Origin: Branchiostoma floridae
Lineage: Eukaryota > Chordata > Leptocardii > Amphioxiformes > Branchiostomatidae
NCBI RefSeq assembly: GCF_000003815.2
Contig: NC_049986.1
Coordinates: forward strand, 13,815,579-13,879,578
Direction: 5' to 3'
Length of the DNA: 64,000 bases
Notes under the pieces: generated by a model
The model's input: only the letters and a program-made list of their open reading frames with translations
What the model was told of the DNA's origin: nothing
Databases searched by the model: none
Shown here: positions 1-10,156 of the stretch, one piece after another
Numbering within the stretch: position 1 is the stretch's first letter
Layout of the letters: every line of letters starts with the position of its first letter
Made by a program: the position numbers and the translations under genes

Positions 1-1148
1 CATCAGATCATTGGCAAATCCAGACCATTTTTGCCATAAAAATCTGTTGAAGAAAAGGAAAACTCAGCATTTGATCTGGGTGCTACGCTCATCTTTGGCA
101 GATAAAGGATGCATAATCTATAAAAATGCAAACTGTGATTGTCACAATATTGTATCAATGTGACACTAATCCAACGTGGCACTTACATTTAAGACTGCAA
201 TCTAAAGGTACATCCTTCCATTAGTTGGATCAAAGTTAAGAGATAGACATAACATTATCGGATGATCCCTTCTAAAAGCATTCACATTAGCATCTTTCCT
301 CTAATCGTAATCTTTCCTCTACAAGATTTTATCTGATTCCTTTTTATCATTTACAGACAGGTGTTTTGGATTACATGTACTTTTACTTGGGATTACCAGT
401 TTACCATTACGTAGCTACAGGTACAACTAGTTATAACAGAAGTACCATATGTGATAAGAATACTGCTTCTAGGAAATGAGAAAATTGTCTTCAATGAAGT
501 CACAATAGTCAAAAGCCTGTTGTTTCCATCAATTCAACCCTACCTAAACTGTTGACAAGGGGTCAAGATTTTGTATGAGGTTTATGCTCTATTATGTACA
601 AATGTATAAATGTTGGAATACTAGTTATCTCTGATGTATAGATTCTAGTCAATGCTTGGGTGTCTTTAGAAACTACTCCTGCTTTGAAAATGACTTTTGA
701 CTACATAACCTCACAAGAACCAGAACAAAAACTTTCTTGTACTTGTATCAGACATTTATTATTACCTACTGGGCACCATAGCAGGGAATGGGGACAAAAG
801 CAATAACTTCTATACATAATAGAGGTGATAGGCTGTCCATCTAATATGAACAATATTGGCATGGCCAGATCTTGTATTGACTTTTATGGTGCTACAAAAT
901 GAAGTAGGGTGATGAATTTATCCTATTTTATTAATCATCCATTGAGGTAGATATCTTGCCCCCAGAATTATGTACCTAAATCATTAAACTTTTAAAGAGG
1001 GGTAAATTTGGTAATGATACGATAGGTATACATTGTTTCTAGTTGCCAATATCCCATCGTTAAATATAACACAGTTATTGAAATGATACCAGATTTCTTT
1101 GTCAAGTTTCATTGATTTGGTTTTCCTCAAATTTTTATGATATCTATG

Positions 1149-1642
1149 TCTGGCCCAGTGGCCTTAATATCAATAATAATATCCTATTCAGAGCTGATAT
1201 TGAAAGTTATCCAATATCTTGGAATGTTCACGAATATCGTAGTCATGAGGCATAGCCAACCATTAGGCACCATTTCAGAGAGAACATCACCCTGTTGGGT
1301 TATCAGTTTCAAACATATCAGAGAAGACATTACACTACTTCAAAGCTTAGTTTAAGTATAGCATGATTGTGTAGAGCTCTATACTGCCAGTGCTGTACAT
1401 GTATCATGTTCTTTCTGTCCCTGGCAATGTTTAAAAGGCAATTGTGTTGAGTTTCCTGTTTTACTGGCTTTAGTTTTGTTAACTTTTCAGGGCATAAAGG
1501 TCTGGCCTAGTGGCCTGATATTCAATTTCATCCAATATCTCAGAATACTTGGATATAATATTGTAGTCAAGAGGCATGACAAGGTTGTCTCGCCATCACG
1601 CACCATTTGAGAGGGACAACAGCCCCCTGTTGACTGGCAGTT
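1149..1642. repeat. Diverged direct repeat pair (1149-1310 and 1501-1642)
   Basis: Both copies start TCTGGCC(C/T)AGTGGCCT, share blocks around TCCAATATCT, GTAGTCA-GAGGCAT and CACCATTT-AGAG, and end near CCCTGTTG. Spacing is about 352 bp. The second copy lacks roughly 20 bases near its left end and has small insertions. No coding content seen. Confidence 0.6.
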
Positions 1643-3522
1643 AGGGACGCATCAGAGGAGGCATTAGAGGGCCATTCTGCTGACTTTCCTTGATGGCCAG
1701 ACAGAAAATGACTTCCTGCTTCTAGATCCATTGAACCCATAGATGGTAAACCCATGTTATCTCTACTACTTTTCCAGGCATTACGTTTCACCGAAAATGA
1801 AGAAATGGAACAGAAATTTCATGATCTTTGCCATGGGAGCACGGGAGCAAATATCAAATGGTTGTCTACTAAAAAAAAGCCATTAGACCTCTCCATACTG
1901 TACTGCAGTGCAAACGTCGCTGTGTTAAGTATAATTTAAGGCATTGATTATCGTGAACAAACTTTTGCGATTTACACGAAAGCACAGCTCTTTAGACAGG
2001 GTCTATCAGATAACGAAGCTCTTTACCAACCTCTGGATTGATAACTCCAACTGTGAAGATCCTCTACAGACAGACAGATAAAGGATAAGGCTTCTGTACC
2101 ATCATGATATGGAAGGCAGATGGCAAGAAGACAAGTCCTTGACAAGGAAACCATTTACTGATTATCCAAACTTTCCAGGGATCCCTCTAAATGTCACAAA
2201 GTTTGATTATTGTGGACTCAGGCTGAGCAAAAGCACTCAAGCTGATAACATGAAAATCTTGGTTACTTCCGACTAAGGCACCTTGTCGCTTTCAATAAGG
2301 TACATGCTGATCCCTTTATGTGAAATATCAAGACGATGGAAGCAGCAAGCTAGCAAACATGTCAAAAGAGGTTACGGAACAGAGTCAGCTCAGCATTGAA
2401 ATTATATCAGTTGAGATATAACAAGTCATGTACGACAGAAACCAAATAAAACTAGAGAATTGGAAGTCTAAAAGGATCTAAAAGAAAAAAAAAATTTCAT
2501 GAAACTTTATCAAAGTTAAGGCCAATATATTTGGGAACTGCTTGTATATGCACATGTACATGCACATGTAGGGTCGAGGAATTTGTAACCTGACATCCTG
2601 ATACGAAACACTGCCAAAGAGAGAAAATAGTACACAAGAGTGAGCTTTTAACATAACTGCAAAGGGTAACTGCTCAGATCTACATCTATCATGCTAAATC
2701 AAGCTGGGTACAGATCACTCTAGTTGTTAAACAAAGCATGGAGAAGCCTTTCCACAAGATAAGACTTTCCGATAAGTTAAAAGCTTTGCGCTCCTGTCCT
2801 ATTTGTTACCTGCCCTTGGCAGATCCTCAAGGATCATTTCCATATTTGGAACCTGACATTGAACCAACCTTACCCGTGACATTGGCACTGCTGTAAGTGG
2901 ACATGACAGCAATATTTTACAGCCTGACAAAAAACAAATAAATCAATGTCTATTACTCTCTTTAGACAGAAGTGAAATCAATTCTCAAAGTGATAAAGTC
3001 AAAGTTAATTCCAGCACCTTCAGAAGTTGATAGAAATTGAAAGGCTGAGATATGAAAGATGGCAAGGCTCACCCAGATAGCATTAATAGTAGCTATGCTG
3101 ACACTGTTCAACATAAAACTTTAAAATCTGACAAAATCGTCTCAGTTGACGTCTTCTTCTTTCATGAAAAAGCTTGTGCCATTGGAAATAGTAAACTTAT
3201 ATTCATTCTGCAGAATGTTACTAGTTTTGCAAGGTACCTGCAGTTTTTTTTTCAGTATCAAGGTGCTGTTATTTCAGAGCCTTTGTTTTTGGTACAATCT
3301 AGGGCATGCTGTGTGGGTGTGTCATAGGTGTAGACAGCACTATATCAAGTTGTTTATTGCCATTCTAGACACATGCAGTGGGCGTAAAGAACATGTGGAC
3401 TGAGCTGTGTGTAGGTGGTTGTTGTTTTTCCATTACAATACCACCACATATCATAACTTAACTTCAAGGGCAATCTCCAAAGGAGTATCTAACAATATCA
3501 AATTGCAAGGTGTAGTTATTCC

Positions 3523-4758
3523 AAGAGGGTCTGCATGCCTTTTTCCGTTAAGCGTTACGAGCCATTTTAATTCACCGTTAATCGTTACCGACCCGCTCTA
3601 ATTCAACGTTAATCGTTATCGGTATATTCTTCGTGAAGCGTTATTGGTCGTTTCAATTCAACGTTAACCGTTATTTGTTATCCCGAATTCACCGTTAAGC
3701 GTTACCAAGAAATTCTTCGTAACCCGTTATACACACGAAGTCAAATGCCAGATAGAACCCCGGAAAATGCAGGAAATGGCGTTTCAAAGGGTCCAGATTT
3801 CAAAATTTTCTCCGAGCCTCCCGGCCTTCGGCTCTGGACAGGGTAAAATATGTTGCGGAAGCGTCGCTCTCAAAAACTTTATCACTCATACAGATTTCAG
3901 TGTAAACTTAGCTTAGTTTCGGGCAAAAAGTACTCCTAGAATGCAGAAAATGAGGTTTCTCCGGACCTTCCTTGTGACGGCTGGCGCCTTTGGCGCTCAC
4001 GATGACATGGTGAAAATATGTTAGGGGCGTGGGCTAAGGCACAAAAAACTTTTCTCTCTAATAAAAAGTCATTTCATTTAGCTTCGTCTTACAGCAAAAT
4101 GTGTCCTTCAAAATGCAATAAATGGTGTTTCAGACGGTCCAGATTTTAATTTTCCCGGACTTATATTGCAACGTCTCGTGCCTTCTGAGCTGGAAATGGT
4201 AAAATATGTCGGGGGCTCTGGGGGCGGAGGCCAAAGCTATAATCATTGTGTAATTTGATGAAAATGTCAAAATCAACCTAGCTTAGTCAGTCGGCAAAAT
4301 TTGCCGAAAATGCAGGAAACAGCATTTAAGAGGGTCTTGATTTTAAAATTTTCCCGGGGGAGCATACCCCCGGACCCCCCTGGCGCTCCATGTGCTGAAA
4401 CAATCGTTCAATCCCTCCATAAGAAATTTGCTGCCGTCGTCTCTGTGGCAAGCCAGGAACTCTGCCTCCGTCAACTTACAGATGCCATGGACATCGTTCC
4501 TGTCATTCCTCCGGATTCTGGGCACCTTTTGCTTTGTCATTAGTCGGATATTTTCCCCCATTTTCCCCCATTGATATAAATACTCGTTGTATGAATAGGA
4601 ATGCACGTCAATGTTACTTTCAACGGTGTTATGTTTTGTAACTCCTTCTGAATTTACCGTTAAGCGTTACCGGGCCTCCTGAATTTACCGTTAACCGTTA
4701 CCGGGCCTCCTGAATTCACCGTTAAGCGTTACCAAGACCCCCCCATGCAGACCCTCTT
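3523..4758. mobile_element. Non-autonomous TIR DNA transposon, about 1.24 kb
   Basis: Bounded by perfect 15-bp terminal inverted repeats: AAGAGGGTCTGCATG at 3523-3537 and its reverse complement at 4744-4758. Just inside each end is a roughly 30-bp minisatellite built on CCGTTAAGCGTTACC, with about seven degenerate units on the left (3545-3733) and three on the right (4655-4735). The middle has about four degenerate units of 170-200 bp, each starting near ATGCAGGAAATGGCGTTTC (about 3766, 3941, 4112, 4310), the last containing a CCCCCGGACCCCCC run. No transposase is present. A clear target duplication was not found, so the superfamily is open. Confidence 0.8.
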
Positions 4759-5459
4759 CCAAAACTTCCGACTATCATCTATGTGGTGAGAGACAAATGT
4801 AGACAGTAGTATGTGTGTATCACAAGTTACCATAACATATCAGAAGTTTACTTCAAGGGCAGTTCCCAAAGGAGTATCTAAATTTTCTTCACAGTATCAG
4901 TTCCTTAGGTGTTGCCATATGAAAACCTTTGTTTTTGGAGCTATGAGATGAGGGTGCAGATGAGGTGCAGACAGCCCTGTGAGTGAGTGGGTGGACAGTC
5001 TGTTACAGATAAACCCAATCCTCTGCACATCTGATCCTCCAGCCCAGGGCACAGGAAATGGAGGGTCTCAGGTGGCAGACGGGCAGCATATGGAAGTTAT
5101 TGGAGTCCCCAAAGGTTGGACCTTTCAACAGACATCTTGGTATGATCTACTCCAGATTTCTTACATCTGCCAGTTGGAATCATGCACTTTTAAAGCAGTT
5201 TCCTTTCAGGCCATGTTTTCCTTTCATGGTGGTGCATATTCGTATATTCTCAAAGTAGACATTTTGCACATCTTACTTGCTGAATCTATCAACATCTTAG
5301 CTTGAACAAACATTCAAATCTTACCATCTGACACATAAATTAAGATTAATTGAATTGATAAGATGGGAGGGACTGATATTAAGATGTTGTTCTTCCTTTC
5401 ACTGTTGCTGTTTTGATAGCTTTCCCAAAACTCCTCTAGAAGTAACCACAGAAGAAAAG

Positions 5460-5752
5460 CACTAAACTGCTCTTGACACCTGACCCATTATAATCACCAG
5501 GTGTATTTTGCCAGCCAGTAGGTACCCATTATGAGTAATGAGGCTGATTAACGTGGTCGAGGCACCTCCTCGAGCACGGGACCCCCGTTTTACGTCCCTC
5601 CCGGAAGACGATTTCGTGGAAAGCTTCGTGAGGCTACAGCAATCCGGACGTCCTTGGTTGGTCTCCCATCCAAGCACTGTCCGGACCGTCGCGTTGCTTA
5701 ACTTCCGAGATCGAGGGATCGGGTGTACCAACGCGCCACGCGGCCGTATTAT
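5460..5752 (-). repeat. 5S rRNA-derived repeat (SINE3-like or pseudogene)
   Basis: Read on the minus strand from about 5749, the sequence starts with an ACGGCC-type 5S beginning and continues with CGATCTCGGAAGTTAAGCA and CTTGGATGGGAGACC, which match the 5S rRNA internal control region (box A and box C neighbourhoods). The central part has diverged. After about 5630 the 5S similarity ends and a GC-rich segment follows (mirrored CTCGAGG/CCTCGAG words), then an AT-richer tail to about 5460. A 5S head joined to unrelated sequence suggests a SINE rather than a simple pseudogene. Ends are approximate. Confidence 0.7.
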
Positions 5753-8310
5753 AACTGAGATAACATTCCATTGATATTAGTGATGTTCCCACTTTGATAT
5801 GTGTGAACAACCTGTGACAAAAATTCATCATAAACATGTTTGGAAGAGATAAAGTTACCAATTTATCAACATATCTCTACCTGTGGATGGAAATGTGCCA
5901 AGCTGTAACTGATGATGGACAACACTTGTCACTCTTGTTCTATGGTTGGTTTTGATTAAGCATGAAATTCAAACCATCACCTGTGGTTTTCTTGGTTTCT
6001 TGGTTAGTTGGTTTCTGAATAATAACTTGAAAAGTTATGATTGGATTCCCAATCCTTTTCCATAGATAGTGGGAGCTTTGCCCCTAGAGCAAAAAAATCC
6101 TTTTTGGGCAATTCCCCTTGTGACCCCCTTCAAAACTGCAGATTATGTGAATGTCAGTGAGTAAGTGATGAAGCGTACCTTTCTAAAAATAGCTTTCTAG
6201 CAACTTTCCTTACTTAAGAAACATGCAATCCTCTCAGATGTTTGAAGGATGCGTATGTCTACAGTCTAAGCCATCAGATAAGGTGAAAGATGAATTGGAA
6301 TGCAAAAATATACAACGAAGGTCACTATCTGGTACCCTTTACCAGGAAATGGATTCAGGTAGTTATGAGAAGGCCTTCAAGTGGGCTCAATAATGTAGAT
6401 ATATGGTTAAATGCACGATTCTTAACTCCAAACCAACCTCAAGCTGTGACCTTGGACACCAAAGGTGAACAGTCATTTCCACCAGATTACACCCCCCTCC
6501 CCCATTATCACTCATCCTGACAGGTGGGTGAATATGGAACACTTGTGCCCATCAGCAGCCCACTCACAGTTGTCAGTCCCTTTTATCATCCCCAAGTTGC
6601 TGGACAGTTAACCACTTGAAGTTGAAGTGGACAAGTTGCCCCAACGAAAAATGGTTCATTTGTGGGAAGCAAAGCTTTCTGCCTCATTACCCATGTCTGG
6701 ACAGCACTGACTAATGGTTGATGTACCAAAACCATCCTTTTGTTCCAACACAAAAGGGTTTACAGATAACACTCATCATCTTGATCTTCTTCATCCTGGC
6801 TTTTTACTGATAAAAATGTAGGCATAACTTTTCCTCATTTTGTCATTTATCTACAGTCTTCGCTCTTACTCTAGCATACATGTAACTGTTATCAACAGGA
6901 CCATGTTTAGCTAGCTCACTTACAAATGCAAGGCTATGTTGTACCTGGTAGAGATAGATATGCCACTTGAATCCATCTTGAAAAAGATTTTAAGCCCTTA
7001 GCAAACAAAGACAGGCGCCAGTCCTTTCAGAAGACTGATGTGGCGAACACGTTATCAAATTTTGCGTCAGGAAAATGTGCAGAAAAGTGGCTCTGTGAAG
7101 AATGTGGCAGTGCCCTTAAGTGTTATTTCCAGCACTTTGCTCTCACATTGGCACTCTGAAAAGCAATATCAGTTTGTGACCTACAGATGTTCAAAAGGTT
7201 GTTTGGCTATTGTTAGAAAATGTGTGGCTTGTAGGCTGTTACTGAGATTGATTGACAGACGTTGAATGTGCAAGTGGGCAGATATAGGGTCTGATATCAC
7301 TTGATTTATCAAAGACCTAGCTGTGTGTGGGCTGGTCAGGATATTGGATGAACTTTTACAGGTCAAGAGTTCAAGGTACAAAGTTTTCTCTTTCTTCTTT
7401 ACATTTTTGTCTTCAGAGAGTTCAGTCAATCTTTTGTTTTTGTTTTTGTTGTTACAGTGTGTAAGTTCTTAAAATTTATTTTCATAAAATGTCTCTGCCT
7501 CCTTGTTGTTGGATTCAATGTGAAACGAAAAACTGATTTTTCCATCCCTCAATAAGACGAAAATACATGTATAACTTTACCAGAGTGTGACATAGTTTTG
7601 TTGACACACAGTCATTTATCCAGCAACTTGAGTTCTCAATCATCCCTTCCATTTAACCAATCAATAGGTTAACCTTGGATGGGTCATCTTCCTGCCTCCT
7701 CCAATCTCAGCTTCGGCTGCTCTTCTATCCCCAAAGACACGCCGCTGTCACGTTTTATCACACTCCCAACAGCTCATCACAGACAGCAATATTTTCGATT
7801 AGCGGCATGGAGCCCTTGTCAAGACAACGCAAGCGATAATGCAGCCACAACTGTCTGACATGGACAAAAAGTAATCATGCAATCAATAGCTCCTTGGCGC
7901 ATCCTGACCACTTGTGCAGTGTCCAGGGAAGACAAAGGTGACTCGATTGCTCACTGTAACAGACAGAACGTGATCAACCGCTCTTTCGTTGTCTTCCTTA
8001 CATGCTTTTCGGCTCATCAAATGCAAATATAATCATCCCAGTACGCTTTGGGGATGCATGTAGCAATCAAGCCGTGTATTGCTTGTGCACTTTTATGTTC
8101 CAAATGGGAGTTGCCTGTCTCCAGCACTTTTACGGCCAAGGATAGGTACATCATAAAAGCGTGATCACTACCTTGGCCATCTTAAAATAATGACCATGCA
8201 AATGTCAAAAACAATACCCAATGGAGGGGTTGACGACCTACCGGGCTTTATCAGAGAAGCATCTTCCATTACAAGCTGTACTGGGACCTCACCAATCTCT
8301 GAACAGTATG

Positions 8311-8562
8311 GAGGGTCTGCATGCATTTTTAGTGAGGCGTAGTGAGCTACAGTATTCTAATTCACAGGCATTTGTAGCTGCCCCTCTCTTATTCGTGCAG
8401 CATAGCCGGTCATCTTCATTTTAAGTTTTGCCAAACTCATGCAAACCATGGAACAATTCAATAACTCCTTACCAAAACCATTCGCAATTTACTGTTCAAG
8501 CATTATTTGTCCTCCTAAATTTACTGTTAAGTATTGCCAGGATCCCCCATGCAGACCCTCTT
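8311..8562. mobile_element. Internally deleted copy of the 3523-4758 TIR element
   Basis: Left end GAGGGTCTGCATG (8311-8323) and right end CATGCAGACCCTCTT (8548-8562) match the termini of the 1.24-kb element. Inside are degenerate copies of its GTTAAG-TTACC minisatellite (for example 8520-8540). The 170-200-bp internal units are missing. The inter-unit word TCCT-AATTTACTGTTAAG mirrors the right end of the larger copy. Confidence 0.75.
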
Positions 8563-9420
8563 GAGTACAGCACCTGGTAAGGTTATAGCACATGGTTTTA
8601 TGATATCCAGTGGGAGAGCATGCTTAATGATGTTCCAATCAGTACCTCATTTTTAAGGCAACATAAAACTTAGGTCAGTCTGTAACCTTTAATTCAAAAG
8701 CAATTATTTTACCCAATAGCAATAAAAATTTGAATTAAAAGGACCTTCTATAGCTCATTGAAATTTTACAGTTTGAATCTACACAAAAATGATTCTAGAT
8801 CATCTTATCACTGTAAGTCATAACGTTAAATCACATTTCCATATTGATCAAAATCGTCAGTGAAAGTCCTGATGTGAGATATCAGATTTGTGATAGGGTT
8901 GAAAACTGCAAGTCATTTATTTCCTATGCTAAATGGATACAAACATCTTTCCCCATAGGCCTACTTATTCATCCTAAATGGGATACACGATGTTAATCAC
9001 CCATAAAATAGGGCTGCTGATTCTGGAGTGCTTTACCACTTGGAGATACAAGTTAACGCACCATTCGGGATGAATGGGAATTGGGAAATTTTATGACAGA
9101 TGCGTAGTCGATAACCATATAATTACTTGTCAGTATGGTGCCATCTGATTTAATTGGGCTATGAAATAAAACCAAGACCCTTTACCGTATACCTGTTTAT
9201 CTTGCAAGTTATACAGGAAATTTTCATTCGAACACCCTCCATAAAACTGTTTGTGGCTTTGTGCTGCATTGAATAATTTATGTCCTTTTGTAGTAGGAAG
9301 GGCACACTGCAGGTTTTGTAATACATGTACATTTCTTTATGAACTTATTTTTACGTACATTTCTTTTAAGGTGGTGAATCTCATTTACTTCACTGTAGGG
9401 TGTGCACATCTCTCTTATTG

Positions 9421-9550
9421 ACAAATGCTAGTTCACCTTTATTTGCGGGGTAATCTATATCTCAGAACAGGTATTTAGGAATAACAACTTGACGGATGCA
9501 ATAATTTCACAATATTGCAGTTTGAAACCACAATCTGTCGATTTGCTTTT
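9421..9550. mobile_element. Half copy of the lancelet-type foldback MITE
   Basis: GCTAGTTCACCTTTATTTGC followed by TAATCTATATC, a TTTAGG word and a CTTGACGGATGC block matches one arm of the element at 9859-10072, read from its end inward. The other arm is missing after about 9545. Confidence 0.55.
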
Positions 9551-9858
9551 CCTAAACACCATGCTTTTAGAAACAACAGATATAACATGTAAACTAGCAT
9601 TATGCAGGTTAGAACAGGAAACAATGAGGATATACAGGTATTTCTAATTGTTTGTGTACATCTTACCTTCACCAGTCGAAGTATCCACCATGCTCATGTA
9701 ATGGTTATGCATTGAAATGGTTTCATACAAGTTTCCAGTTTGATCCACCCTTCATAAAATCTCCTCAGGGTGGTGCAGATATGATTTGTGACTGGTTCAG
9801 GCAACATGCAGACAGAGTCTTAAAGTAGACATTCTGTGTCATAAATGTGTAGTATTGT

Positions 9859-10072
9859 GCTAGTTCACCTTTATCTGCTAGATAACCTATATCCGTTGTA
9901 GTTAAGAAAAAAAAAGGTAATCAGGGATATCAAGTCGACAAAAGGTGGTTTCATTGCAATATTTTCAAAACAATGGTATTTAAAAGTTACAAACCACCGT
10001 CCGTCGACTTGATATACCTAAACACCCTGTTTCAGCAGATAAAGGCTACCCCACAGATAAAGGAGAACAAGC
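9859..10072. mobile_element. Foldback MITE, about 214 bp
   Basis: The ends GCTAGTTCACCTTTATCTG (9859-9877) and CAGATAAAGGAGAACAAGC (10053-10072) are imperfect inverted repeats. Inner arms are also inverted: ATATCAAGTCGAC...GGTGGTTT near 9928-9951 against AAACCACC...GTCGACTTGATAT near 9995-10016. It ends about 26 bp from the NOS1AP exon 4 donor. No coding potential. Confidence 0.65.
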
Positions 10073-10097
10073 GTTACATCTACCTGTTTCCACTCAC

Positions 10098-10156
10098 CTG
10101 TAGATGGGGTGTGACATCAGCAGCAGCTTGCTCTCGTCCCAGGTCCACTGCTTCTT
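10098..10156 (-). CDS. NOS1AP: NOS1AP coding exon 4 (PTB domain)
   Basis: Acceptor CACCCAG then 59 nt encoding [19 protein letters not shown] plus two bases, donor GTGAGT. It joins exon 3 in phase 0 and leaves in phase 2. No other AG lies within about 120 nt upstream, so this acceptor is unambiguous. Confidence 0.92.

Larger units (their letters stand above)
1..10097. other. NOS1AP intron downstream of exon 4, with repeats
   Basis: AT-rich non-coding DNA. I found no continuation of the PTB domain on the minus strand here. It holds a diverged local duplication (1149-1310 versus 1501-1642), a 1.2-kb TIR element and its deletion derivative, a 5S-derived repeat and lancelet-type MITEs, listed separately. 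Other open frames are short and lack codon structure or splice context. Confidence 0.7.

Noticed and set aside
4343-4606. 87-codon minus-strand frame at the right side of the TIR element
   Set aside because: It looks slightly protein-like but lies inside a non-autonomous repeat and matches no transposase motif I know; left as repeat sequence.
1-10097. Next NOS1AP exon (the YVSHDSQD segment of the PTB domain)
   Set aside because: I searched by eye on the minus strand for this segment and did not find it; not reported as present.
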